Of a stretch of 64,000 bases of DNA, positions 1 through 8,471 are shown piece after piece. Origin of the DNA: an uncultured Treponema sp. (GTDB lineage Bacteria > Spirochaetota > Spirochaetia > Treponematales > Treponemataceae). Both the position numbers and the translations under genes were made by a program. The notes under the pieces were generated by a model. It saw only the letters and a list, made by a program, of their open reading frames with translations. It was not told where the DNA came from and did no database searches. Positions within the stretch are counted from its first letter, which is position 1. Each line of letters begins with the position of its first letter. The stretch covers positions 55,981-119,980 of the forward strand of contig CAKULY010000003.1 of NCBI GenBank assembly GCA_934667505.1. Reading direction: 5' to 3'.

Positions 1-2
1 GA

Positions 3-1079
3 AAAACTCCAAGTCGTTCTCATGGTCAATATAAAGGGTGTGATTATCCAGCAAGTCTTGAATTTTTTAAAGAAGTTGCCTCTTATTGGATTACAAACTA
101 TAAAATTGATGGTTGGCGTTTAGATCAGGCTTATCAAGCTGGTGCACGAGATTCTGACGGAGAAGTTTATACAGGTAATAAAAATTATTGGCCGCAACTC
201 CGTGAAACAGTAGAACAAGCTGCCTTATCTAATGGAACTTTAGGAAAAGATTGGGGAACTCTTGGATATATGTGTGGAGAAGTTCTTGACGGAAATCAAC
301 CGAATATACAAAACTGGGTTGTTGTAAATGATGGTTTGCGTTCTTGTTTTGATTTCCCTAGTCGTTATAAATTGTGTCAGGCGATAGTTGGAGGTTCGGA
401 ATGGAGTAATTCAAGTGGAACAATCTCTTATAAAGATGCAATGGAATATACTTATGGAACATATCAGGAAAAAGGATATGCACATTCAGGTGGATATTAT
501 CCAAATTTGTTTTTTGCAAATCATGATTTGTTCCGTTTCGGTGATTTGATTATTAATTGGAAAAAAGATTCATATGGTTCATCTAATTATGTAGGACGAT
601 ATAAAGTTGCTCTTGCTACATTGGCTGCATATACAGGACCAATCACTATTTATTATGGTGATGAATGGGGTGAAGCTACTCAAGGAATTAGTCTTGTTGC
701 TGCAAATAATATCTCTGTTGGAAAAGGTGCGTATTGGGATAATGCAAGTCGTACTTCTGGACGTATTGATAAGGCTATTAACGGTACAACTGCAGAAAAA
801 GAAGTTCTACAATATTCAAAGAAATTATTGAATGTTCGTTCCGAATATGAGGCTTTATGGAATGGAATTGTTTCTCCAATTTCAACGTCATCTTCATCTT
901 TGTATGTGGCAAAAAAGACAAGTGATTCTGAGACTATATATGTTGCTATTAATAATGGGGAATCATCCGCAACATTCTCATTGTCAGAAAATGGATTTGA
1001 TTTGTTGAGTGATAGTGATATTTCTAAAGGCACAGTCACCGTACCAGCTCTTTCTGCAAGATTCATTCTTGTAAAGTAA
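3..1079 (+). CDS. GH13 alpha-amylase family glycosidase, 5' end cut off by window
   Basis: The frame is open from base 3, so this is the C-terminal 358 residues of a larger protein whose start lies upstream. It hydrolyses alpha-1,4-glucan. Catalytic residues of family GH13 are visible in order: the nucleophile Asp in KIDGWRLDQ (visible residue 41), the acid/base Glu in CGEVLDG (93) and the transition-state Asp in FFANHD (175). A C-terminal all-beta domain ends in PALSARFILVK. It lies 83 nt before a pullulanase lipoprotein on the same strand, so the two probably share a starch-degradation operon. Location (lipoprotein, secreted or cytoplasmic) cannot be told without the N-terminus. Confidence 0.9.
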   Translation, partial: KTPSRSHGQYKGCDYPASLEFFKEVASYWITNYKIDGWRLDQAYQAGARDSDGEVYTGNKNYWPQLRETVEQAALSNGTLGKDWGTLGYMCGEVLDGNQPNIQNWVVVNDGLRSCFDFPSRYKLCQAIVGGSEWSNSSGTISYKDAMEYTYGTYQEKGYAHSGGYYPNLFFANHDLFRFGDLIINWKKDSYGSSNYVGRYKVALATLAAYTGPITIYYGDEWGEATQGISLVAANNISVGKGAYWDNASRTSGRIDKAINGTTAEKEVLQYSKKLLNVRSEYEALWNGIVSPISTSSSSLYVAKKTSDSETIYVAINNGESSATFSLSENGFDLLSDSDISKGTVTVPALSARFILVK

Positions 1080-1091
1080 AATAGTTCTAGT

Positions 1092-1128
1092 GGTTTTGCT
1101 CTTGTGCGGGAAAAGCAAGGGCAAGGCT
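1092..1128 (+). other. Hairpin with 11-nt loop TGCGGGAAAAG (copy 1)
   Basis: A 13-bp stem (1092-1104 with 1116-1128, four G-U pairs) closes the loop TGCGGGAAAAG, 12 nt after the amylase stop codon. The same loop on a stem of different sequence but equal length occurs at 4552-4588. There is no U-run after it, so it is not a standard terminator. It may stabilise the upstream mRNA 3' end or bind a protein. Confidence 0.6.
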
Positions 1129-1162
1129 CTGTTGTTTTTGGTGAGAGATTCTTGGAGGAAAA

Positions 1163-4100
1163 ATGAAAAATGTTTTGTGCAGGGCTATGGCTCTGGCAGG
1201 GATTTTGTCTGTCCTGTTTCTTTGTTCGTGTGCAAATAGTCTTGAACAAAAATCTGAATATGATGGACGTTATGGAACTTTGGTTCTTGGCGAAAATGAC
1301 CGCGCGGTTCAGATAAAAGAAATCAGTTATGCTGATGTTTCAGTGCTTGGCTCTGGAATGGAAACCGTAGTTGCCGAAAATACTGCAATTCTGAACGGAA
1401 AAGGCACTGTAAAAATAGAAAATATTCCGGTTGGAAAAAATCGTGTTGTTGTGGTTCAGGCTAAAAGCGGCGACTCAAAGCTGGACGGAATTTTTCTTAC
1501 TGCGGTCGCTGATATTTCTTCCGGTGAAAATAATCTTGGCACAATAAACTATGCTTCTTCTGTAAAAGGCAATGTTTACAAGGCGTTGATAGAAGAAGGC
1601 GTTCCGACTTCTGATTTTTCAGAAGAGCAGGAAAAAATCATAGAAAATGTGATTCCTTCTGGAGTTCATGCGACTTTAGTTGATGCTGCAAAGCTTGCGG
1701 CGGATTACAAGTCAAATCCAAATGGAACTTTTGATTCTTCAAGTTATATTTTAAATGCCGGTGAAGTTTCTGTTTCTGCAAGCAACGTTTCCGGTTATTC
1801 AATCTGGCTGAATGATCCGCTTTCTGCAGCAGAACCTGTTGAAATTTCTTCTGATGGCACTTACACGGTTAAAAATGTTGCTCCCGGCTCATGGTATTTA
1901 TACATAAAAGACAAAAACGGAAGTGTTTCTAAAAGAGCAGTTTCTGTTGAATCTGGCAAAACTTGCAATGCGGGAAAAATCTTTGAAGAAGTTTCTTTTG
2001 AAGGCTACCGCGTGCATTTTTACGGCGCAAACTGGAGCACTTACAAAATCTACTATTATAATACCGAAACTCAGCGTGTTTCCGCATGGAATTCCATGCC
2101 ATCGATGACGGCGGAATCTGATGGCTATTACTACGATTTGACTGAATCTTGGGTTAAAGCCGGAACAACAATGGTGATTTTCTACGGCGGAAGCGACGAT
2201 AACCGTTATCCGGCAGACCAGCAGGATGGCGTTGTAATTCCTGCTGGCGTAAAAGAGGCTTGGTTCAACTTTGAGACAAAAACTTTTGAAACTTCAAATC
2301 CGTTCAGCACAGAACCTGCTGTTTCAATAACTCCTGGCGGAAACGCTTCGTTCAGCGGAGCAAACCAGTCTGTAACAGTTACTGCAAAAAACTGCGCTTC
2401 CGCAAAATACACAACAGACGGAAGCGACCCGAAAACTTCTGCAACGGCAGTTTCTTTTGATTCAAGCAAAACCTTTGCAGTAGGCGAAGGAATCTCTGTA
2501 GGTTCAAGTGTAACCGTAAAAGTCTGGGGAACGGACGGTGCAACAGAAGTTTCTGCAAGCTCTGTTTTCACAAAAATCGATAAGCCTTCGACTCCGACCC
2601 GGCTTGGCGCATATTACACAAGCAGCGCGACTTCTTTCAGTATATGGTCGCCGGATTCAAGCGATGTGACGGTTACGGTAAAAACTGCTGGCGGAACTGA
2701 ACAAACTTATACTTGTATAAAAGGATTCCAAGTCGATGGCGATTATCCTGATTCTGCAAATATTTACGGTGTAACAGTTCCGGGCGACCTGCACCTTGCG
2801 GAATACCAGTTCAAGATCGGCGGCGTGGCAGTGCGCGACCCTTACGGCAAGATGATTAAGTATGACGGAAACCAGCAGAAAACGAACGTGCTTTGTGATA
2901 ATAAGGCATTTTATTCTGGCGGACCAATTGGTTCTTCTTGGGCAGGTCCTAGTGTAAACATTGTAATGGATATGTCTCGGACTGAACCGACCGGTGGTTG
3001 GGCTGAGCGACCAACGTTAGAAAAACGAACAGACTCAATTGTATATGAAGTTCATGTTGGAGATTTTACTTCCTCTAGCACATGGAACGGAAAAGAATCT
3101 TATCGTGGAAAATTTCCAGGAATGATAGAAACTGGAACAACATATACAAATGGTGCAAGAACTGTAAAAACAGGTCTTGACCATTTAAAGGAACTTGGAG
3201 TTACTCATGTTCAGATTATGCCGATGTATGATTTTGCAACAAAATATGTAAATAAAACTGGAGAAATATATAATTGGGGCTATGACCCGGTAAATTACAA
3301 CGTTCCGGAAGACAGATATTCAACTTGCCCGGGTGATTATGTTGAGCGCATCCGCGAAGTAAAGGAAATGGTTAACGAGTTTCACAAGAACGGAATCCGC
3401 GTAATTATGGATGTTGTTTACAATCATACGTTTGCAACGGAAATGTTCGACTCAATTTCTTCAAAATATTATACATCAACAGATTTGTCTGGTTGTGGAA
3501 ATTCAGTTGACGTAAGCAACGGCATGGTAAGCCGAATGGTTCGAGATTCGCTTGAATATTGGGCAGAAGAATACAATATTGACGGTTTTAGATTTGACCT
3601 TATGGCAATTTTTACGAAAGCAGCTTTGAAAGACTGGGGTGAATATTTAAATAACACAAATGCAGAAACAAAAGATAGAAATCTTTTAATGCAAGGTGAA
3701 CCTTGGCAATGTAATAATAATTCTTCTTCAGAGTATGGTTATGCTTCTTCAATTTCGGAGCTTTCAAATGCTCATATTGGTTGTTTTGCTGGAAAATGGC
3801 GTGAAACATTAAAAGGTTCAAGTGATGATGGAAATACTTTAGGTTATATTTTCAGCGGAAAAACAGATAAAGATGGTGATTCAACTTATTGGAATACAAC
3901 GGTTGGATTGCGTGGTTCTGGCACTAGACTAGGAAGCGATTCAGAAGGTGTTTGGACTAGATATTTTACTGCAAATCCAGAACAAGCTGTGAATTATCTT
4001 ATGGCACATGATAATCTTTGTTTCTATGACAAAATAGCTGCTGCTGGAACTTCATATACAAGCTATGCAGATGCAATTATAAAATTTGGTCATGGAATTT

Positions 4101-4543
4101 TACTTTCTGCACAGGGAATTCCATTTATTCATGCAGGAGATGAATTCCTTCGGACAAAGAAGGTTGGAACTTTTGCGAGTGAAGCCCATAATTCTTATAT
4201 GTGGGGACAAGAAATGAATCAGATAGACTGGAGTTATAAGGCAAAATATATAGATTGTTTTAATTATCACAAAGACATGATTCAGTTTCGTAAAGATAAT
4301 GACGCATTAAGAAACAGGAATGGAGTAGGTTCAACAGCAATAAATGGAAATGTGATTTATTATACGATAAAAAATTCTTCTTCTTCTCCAGAGAATGCAA
4401 ATAAAACTCTAACAATTGTGATAAATCCAGGAAGTAATCTTACTGTAAGTGGAAAAGGTTCAATGGTTATGAATAAGACTGGTGTTGTAAGTTCAAATGA
4501 TACAACCTGCGAAGGTACTGGAGTTACAATTTTTGCACAATAA
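1163..4543 (+). CDS. pulA: Lipoprotein type I pullulanase (GH13) with N-terminal binding modules
   Basis: This 1126-residue enzyme cleaves alpha-1,6 branches of pullulan or starch outside the cytoplasm. The signal peptide ends in a lipobox LCSC with Cys23 as the lipid anchor. Next come a treponemal beta-rich N-terminal module (about 30-270) also found in the lipoprotein at 4741, a CBM26-like starch-binding domain (VHFYGANWSTYKIYYYN, about 285-385), a YTTDGSDP chitobiase-type domain (about 390-475) and a CBM48-like domain (about 480-590). The GH13 barrel carries the type I pullulanase signature YNWGYDP at 703-709. Catalytic residues are Asp812 (GFRFDL), Glu846 (GEPWQ) and Asp950 (MAHDN). The start follows the SD TTGGAGG. 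Base usage becomes more AT-rich from about 2.9 kb, suggesting a mosaic gene. Amylopullulanase activity is possible. Confidence 0.88.
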   Translation: MKNVLCRAMALAGILSVLFLCSCANSLEQKSEYDGRYGTLVLGENDRAVQIKEISYADVSVLGSGMETVVAENTAILNGKGTVKIENIPVGKNRVVVVQAKSGDSKLDGIFLTAVADISSGENNLGTINYASSVKGNVYKALIEEGVPTSDFSEEQEKIIENVIPSGVHATLVDAAKLAADYKSNPNGTFDSSSYILNAGEVSVSASNVSGYSIWLNDPLSAAEPVEISSDGTYTVKNVAPGSWYLYIKDKNGSVSKRAVSVESGKTCNAGKIFEEVSFEGYRVHFYGANWSTYKIYYYNTETQRVSAWNSMPSMTAESDGYYYDLTESWVKAGTTMVIFYGGSDDNRYPADQQDGVVIPAGVKEAWFNFETKTFETSNPFSTEPAVSITPGGNASFSGANQSVTVTAKNCASAKYTTDGSDPKTSATAVSFDSSKTFAVGEGISVGSSVTVKVWGTDGATEVSASSVFTKIDKPSTPTRLGAYYTSSATSFSIWSPDSSDVTVTVKTAGGTEQTYTCIKGFQVDGDYPDSANIYGVTVPGDLHLAEYQFKIGGVAVRDPYGKMIKYDGNQQKTNVLCDNKAFYSGGPIGSSWAGPSVNIVMDMSRTEPTGGWAERPTLEKRTDSIVYEVHVGDFTSSSTWNGKESYRGKFPGMIETGTTYTNGARTVKTGLDHLKELGVTHVQIMPMYDFATKYVNKTGEIYNWGYDPVNYNVPEDRYSTCPGDYVERIREVKEMVNEFHKNGIRVIMDVVYNHTFATEMFDSISSKYYTSTDLSGCGNSVDVSNGMVSRMVRDSLEYWAEEYNIDGFRFDLMAIFTKAALKDWGEYLNNTNAETKDRNLLMQGEPWQCNNNSSSEYGYASSISELSNAHIGCFAGKWRETLKGSSDDGNTLGYIFSGKTDKDGDSTYWNTTVGLRGSGTRLGSDSEGVWTRYFTANPEQAVNYLMAHDNLCFYDKIAAAGTSYTSYADAIIKFGHGILLSAQGIPFIHAGDEFLRTKKVGTFASEAHNSYMWGQEMNQIDWSYKAKYIDCFNYHKDMIQFRKDNDALRNRNGVGSTAINGNVIYYTIKNSSSSPENANKTLTIVINPGSNLTVSGKGSMVMNKTGVVSSNDTTCEGTGVTIFAQ

Positions 4544-4551
4544 TTAAAAAT

Positions 4552-4588
4552 CCATCACATTCCGTGCGGGAAAAGCGGAGCGTGGTGG
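4552..4588 (+). other. Hairpin with 11-nt loop TGCGGGAAAAG (copy 2)
   Basis: The stem pairs 4552-4564 with 4576-4588 (12 of 13 positions pair, one A-C mismatch) around the same loop as at 1105-1115. It starts 8 nt after the pullulanase stop. Stem sequences differ between the two copies while pairing is kept, which is the pattern of a selected RNA structure. Confidence 0.6.
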
Positions 4589-4611
4589 TTGTATATAGAA
4601 AAGTATGTATA

Positions 4612-4709
4612 AGGAGGTGTGATAAAAATTACATCCGTGTAATTTTTATCACTAAAGTTTATTACGTGCGGTGCACTTCATAAACTTTGATTCAGCACCT
4701 CCTGTGCTG
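4612..4709 (+). promoter_or_regulatory. Highly structured leader before the cadherin-like lipoprotein gene
   Basis: AGGAGGTG (4612-4619) can pair with CACCTCCT (4696-4703), enclosing two hairpins. The first is a perfect 14-bp stem (4619-4632 with 4639-4652, sharing one base with the outer stem). The second is AAAGTTTAT (4654-4662) with ATAAACTTT (4680-4688), capped by GTGC/GCAC. CACCTCCT also lies mostly in the loop of a competing hairpin CAGCAC (4693-4698)/GTGCTG (4704-4709). The true SD of the next gene (AAGGAAGG) is further downstream. Two exclusive folds are possible; function is inferred only. Confidence 0.5.
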
Positions 4710-4740
4710 CCACTAACGTGGAGTTTTTAAGGAAGGAAAA

Positions 4741-7296
4741 ATGAAAAAGTTGGTGAAAGTCATCGGCACTATTTTTTGCGCTCTGATGATGTTTGGGTGT
4801 TCCGATTTGGCGGAGCTGAATTCTGGCTCGGACGATGAGAATTTTGGAACTCTTTATTTTGATTCAAAATCGCGTTTTGTCGATGTCTATGAAATTTCAA
4901 ATGCAACTGTAAATGTTTACGGCTACGGAATGAACACGATTTCAAAAAGCGGTGTCTCAATCAGCGGCGGAAAAGGTTCTTTAGCTGTTGAAAATATTCC
5001 GGTCGGCAAAAACCGTGTAATCGAAGTCTGTGGATATAAGACTGCTGGCGTTCCTGTAAAAATTCTGTATGCGGTCACAGATATAAATCCTGGCGCAAAC
5101 TCAATCGGCACAATAAAAGACGGTTCGGATTCTGCAAAAGGCAAGGCGTATCTTGCTTTGCTGAACAAAGGTATTGATATTTCTTCTGTTTCGCTCGGCG
5201 GATTTGACGGCGTTTCTAGCGCGTATCTTTTTGATGCGGATGGATTTGCTTCTGCCTATAAAAATAATTCTTCTGTTTCGGCGGCAAGTTATATCCAAAA
5301 GACAGGAACTGTAAAGTTTACCAACATAAAATCAGCTTCCAGCTATTCAGTCTGGATTGACGATCCGCTTTCTGAAAAACTTTCTATAAATTCGGATTCA
5401 ACAACAACTGCTTCATTGAGTGGCGTTGCTCCTGGCTCGTGGAAAGTGTATGTAAATGACGGAAGCACAACAAAAGTTGCAGGAACTGTGACTGTCCCTA
5501 GCGACGGTTCTGCGGATTTTGACGCTTTGATTGGAAATGTTCTGGCTGGAAAAACGATTATTTTTGTAAAATGCGCAGCAAACACAAATCTTTATGCTTG
5601 GACAACTTCTCCAAAAGTGGAATTGTGCGGTGCATGGTCAGGAACAACTTTAACAACAAATGCAACTTCTGATTATATGAATGACCCTAGCGATTGGTAT
5701 ATGATTGATGTAACTGAAAAATACGGAAGTTCAAAAGAGGCAATAAATATAATTCTTATTCCTGCTGGTGGAAGTCAAACTGCCGATTTGGATTCTAAAA
5801 TTGCAGGAACTTTCTGGTACGACGGCTCAAATTTTTACGATTCCGACCCTACAACAGCCCCAGCTTTAGACAGCGACGCAACATTGAAAGAAATCAAGGT
5901 GAATGGAACTTCTATTGGATTGGCAACTGAATATGAAGTTTCTTCAAAAACAGAAGAAGTTACAGTTACAGCGGTTGCAAATTCTTCAAAGGCAACGGTT
6001 TCTGTAAGTCCAAGTGACAGTGTTTCTGTGGAAGCTGGAAAATCGAAATCTTTCGCAATTACTGTAACAGCCGAGGACGGAACTGTAGAAACATATTCAC
6101 TTTCTGTAACAAGAAAAGCCGAAATTCCAAACGATGTAACACTTTCTTCTATTAAAGTAAACGGTTCTTCAATTGGCTCTCTTTCTGGAACGTCATTTAG
6201 AAAATCGCTTAGCGGCTCGGACGATTCCTGCTCTGTAACCGTAACTGCTGAGGCAAATTCAAGTTCTGCAAAAGTTGTGGTAGAACCTGAAACTGCAATA
6301 ATCGCAGATGGAAACTCACAGACATTCTCAATCACCGTAACAAACGGCTCGGCAAGCGCAACCTACACATTGGCAGTAGACTACACAAAAGTCGAGGGTG
6401 TTCAATATTACTGGACGAATAAAAATGGCGCGGTAGGAAGTAATAAAACGATAAATACTTTGTCAGACTGGGATGAAACAATGAAAATTGCACAGGCTGC
6501 TGCCTGTGATACTCCGAGAGCATGGATTGGCGGGCATGAATATCCAGATCCTGACTTATATGCTATTTTTGCCGCTTGGGATGATACTAACTTATATTTA
6601 ATGGTTGAAATTCCAAATGTTGATGGTGCAGATACTGTAGATAATGATAAATCTTATGCTGGCTCGCAGTTTCTTCCTATGGGCTGGGTTTTGAATACAG
6701 GTAAAGGTGTTGCTGGTGATGGTACTTTGGTTGGTGGAAATAGTGTCTGGCAAAACTCATTGTTGTATTCTTGGAGTACAGGAATTGACACAATGATTAT
6801 GTATCATCCAAGGGTAGGAATAGGCAAACCTTCAATTTTTAAAACTAATTCTGATGGAAAATTTTCTTATGATGATGAATATTGTATTGGTTTTGAAAAA
6901 GCTGGCATTACTAGAAATATTTATTTCAATGAGTGTGTAAGCAAAAATATGTGGGCAGCTGTTGTTGATGAGGAAGGAAATTGGGGGAACAAAAAGAGCA
7001 AAGATATGAGTTCTTATAATTACGTTGATTATCTTGCTGCAGGAAAGAAAATGTCATCATATCAAGTAACAGTTCCTTTGTCATCTTTAGGTGTTACAAA
7101 ATCTTATATTGAAGAAACAGGAATTTCTATTGGAGTGTTTTCTACTTATGGAGCTTCTACAATGGATTGTATTCCTTGGGATTCGTGTATGATTGATGTT
7201 GCAGATGAAGTATATTCTTCAGATCCTAGTTCTTCTCATGAAAAAGAAGATGTTGATGTAATCTCTGTTCCTCTTGCCCGAATCGGTCATATGTAA
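4741..7296 (+). CDS. Lipoprotein with cadherin-like repeats, probable glucan-binding surface protein
   Basis: The 851-residue product has a lipobox FGCS (Cys20). Residues about 30-260 match the N-terminal module of the neighbouring pullulanase: both contain VENIPVGKNR or IENIPVGKNR, SIW/VWxDDPLS-like segments and VAPGSW. A second module follows (about 265-365). Two cadherin-like beta-sandwich repeats (about 380-460 and 465-545) begin with TLKEIKVNGTSIG and TLSSIKVNGSSIG. The C-terminal third (AIFAAWDDTNLYLMVEI) resembles DOMON/CBM9-type carbohydrate-binding folds. There are no catalytic motifs. Context suggests it binds starch or an oligosaccharide at the cell surface. Base composition turns AT-rich after about 6.4 kb. 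Function is inferred. Confidence 0.75.
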   Translation: MKKLVKVIGTIFCALMMFGCSDLAELNSGSDDENFGTLYFDSKSRFVDVYEISNATVNVYGYGMNTISKSGVSISGGKGSLAVENIPVGKNRVIEVCGYKTAGVPVKILYAVTDINPGANSIGTIKDGSDSAKGKAYLALLNKGIDISSVSLGGFDGVSSAYLFDADGFASAYKNNSSVSAASYIQKTGTVKFTNIKSASSYSVWIDDPLSEKLSINSDSTTTASLSGVAPGSWKVYVNDGSTTKVAGTVTVPSDGSADFDALIGNVLAGKTIIFVKCAANTNLYAWTTSPKVELCGAWSGTTLTTNATSDYMNDPSDWYMIDVTEKYGSSKEAINIILIPAGGSQTADLDSKIAGTFWYDGSNFYDSDPTTAPALDSDATLKEIKVNGTSIGLATEYEVSSKTEEVTVTAVANSSKATVSVSPSDSVSVEAGKSKSFAITVTAEDGTVETYSLSVTRKAEIPNDVTLSSIKVNGSSIGSLSGTSFRKSLSGSDDSCSVTVTAEANSSSAKVVVEPETAIIADGNSQTFSITVTNGSASATYTLAVDYTKVEGVQYYWTNKNGAVGSNKTINTLSDWDETMKIAQAAACDTPRAWIGGHEYPDPDLYAIFAAWDDTNLYLMVEIPNVDGADTVDNDKSYAGSQFLPMGWVLNTGKGVAGDGTLVGGNSVWQNSLLYSWSTGIDTMIMYHPRVGIGKPSIFKTNSDGKFSYDDEYCIGFEKAGITRNIYFNECVSKNMWAAVVDEEGNWGNKKSKDMSSYNYVDYLAAGKKMSSYQVTVPLSSLGVTKSYIEETGISIGVFSTYGASTMDCIPWDSCMIDVADEVYSSDPSSSHEKEDVDVISVPLARIGHM

Positions 7297-7503
7297 AATA
7301 TCGCCTTATAAAAATAATTGGAACTTTCGTTGCTTTGCGAAGTTGGTTTTGAAATTAAGCTTGCAAGCAAAGCTGCGGGAGTTTCAATTCTGTTGATACT
7401 TGCGCCTGGCAAAACTTTTGTTAACGGCTTTCAGTCTTTTTATTTTTCGTTCATTTTATAATTTTATAATACCAATTGCCTAAGATAATTTAATTTATTA
7501 AAA

Positions 7504-7509
7504 TATAAT
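7504..7509 (+). promoter_or_regulatory. Probable -10 box of the liv operon
   Basis: TATAAT lies 44 nt before livH; the matching -35 (TAAGAT at 17 bp spacing) is poor. The rest of the 257-bp gap 7297-7553 holds an imperfect stem (AATTGGAACT near 7317 with AGTTTCAATT near 7380) that may end the starch transcript. Confidence 0.4.
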
Positions 7510-7553
7510 GTATTTTTGTTTTGCAAACTTTTAAGTTGTTATGGGGGACGTAT

Positions 7554-8444
7554 ATGTCTACGTTTATTGCTCAGCTAGTGAACGGTCTTTCTTTAGGCAG
7601 TATCTATGCTTTGATTGCTCTGGGTTATACAATGGTCTATGGAATTGTAAAGCTCATCAATTTTGCGCACGGCGATGTTATGATGATGGGAGCTTTTGCA
7701 GGTTTTTTTGTATTGAGCGTTCTTACACCTTCTTTTTTAGGCATGATTTTTGCTTTTGTGGCGGCCATGCTTTTTTGCGCGCTTCTTTCGCTCGTGATTG
7801 AGCGTTTTGCATACAGACCTTTGCGCAATGCCCCAAGGTTGAACTCTTTGATAACGGCAATTGGAGTTGAACTTATTTTGCAAAACCTTATGAGAGTTCT
7901 TCCTTTTGTTGGACCAAATCCAAAAAGTTTTCCTACAATGGCGGCAAAAAACTTTGAGATTGGCATTTTTTCTATAACAAATCTTCAGCTTATTGTAATC
8001 GTTTCAAGCGCGATTTTTATGCTGATTTTAAACTTTATTGTAAATCATACAAAAACTGGAAAAGCCATGCAGGCTGTTTCTTACGATTTGCAAGCAAGTG
8101 CTTTAATGGGAATCAACGTAAACAAAATAATCGCAGTCACCTTTGTTATCGGTTCAATTCTTGCCGGAGTTGCGGGCGTTCTTTATGCTACTGCCTATCC
8201 AATGATTGATCCTATGATGGGATACATTCCTGGCTTAAAAGCATTTGTCGCTGCCGTTCTTGGAGGAATCGGCTCAATTCCTGGAGCTATGGTCGGCGGT
8301 GTTATTTTGGGAATTGCCGAAACTCTTACAAAAGGCTACATAAGCAGCCAATATGCTGATGCAATTTCATATATAATCTTGATAGTAATACTTCTTGTAA
8401 AACCTTCAGGGTTGTTTGGCAAAAAAACAACTGTAAAAGTTTAA
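7554..8444 (+). CDS. livH: Branched-chain amino acid ABC transporter permease LivH
   Basis: Inner-membrane permease of 296 residues forming the channel with LivM. The N-terminal LGSIYALIALGYTMVYGIVKL and NFAHGDVMMMG segments are the LivH hallmark, and about eight hydrophobic helices follow. The ATG at 7554 is preferred over an upstream TTG because a GGGGG SD lies 6 nt before it. It is first of livH-livM-livG-livF. No periplasmic binding protein gene (livK) is in or next to the operon. Confidence 0.95.
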   Translation: MSTFIAQLVNGLSLGSIYALIALGYTMVYGIVKLINFAHGDVMMMGAFAGFFVLSVLTPSFLGMIFAFVAAMLFCALLSLVIERFAYRPLRNAPRLNSLITAIGVELILQNLMRVLPFVGPNPKSFPTMAAKNFEIGIFSITNLQLIVIVSSAIFMLILNFIVNHTKTGKAMQAVSYDLQASALMGINVNKIIAVTFVIGSILAGVAGVLYATAYPMIDPMMGYIPGLKAFVAAVLGGIGSIPGAMVGGVILGIAETLTKGYISSQYADAISYIILIVILLVKPSGLFGKKTTVKV

Positions 8445-8471
8445 TTAAATTCGACTATTTGGAGTGCATGG

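Noticed and set aside
680-1249. Minus-strand 189-codon open frame
   Set aside because: It lies antisense to the amylase and pullulanase genes, has no SD or family features, and reflects codon bias of the real frames.
4612-4703. AGGAGGTG/CACCTCCT as part of an rRNA gene
   Set aside because: Only eight bases match the 16S 3' end and nothing around it resembles rRNA.
5835-6335. Minus-strand 166-codon frame inside the cadherin-like lipoprotein
   Set aside because: Shadow of a repeat-rich gene with Ser/Val/Thr codons; no start signal.
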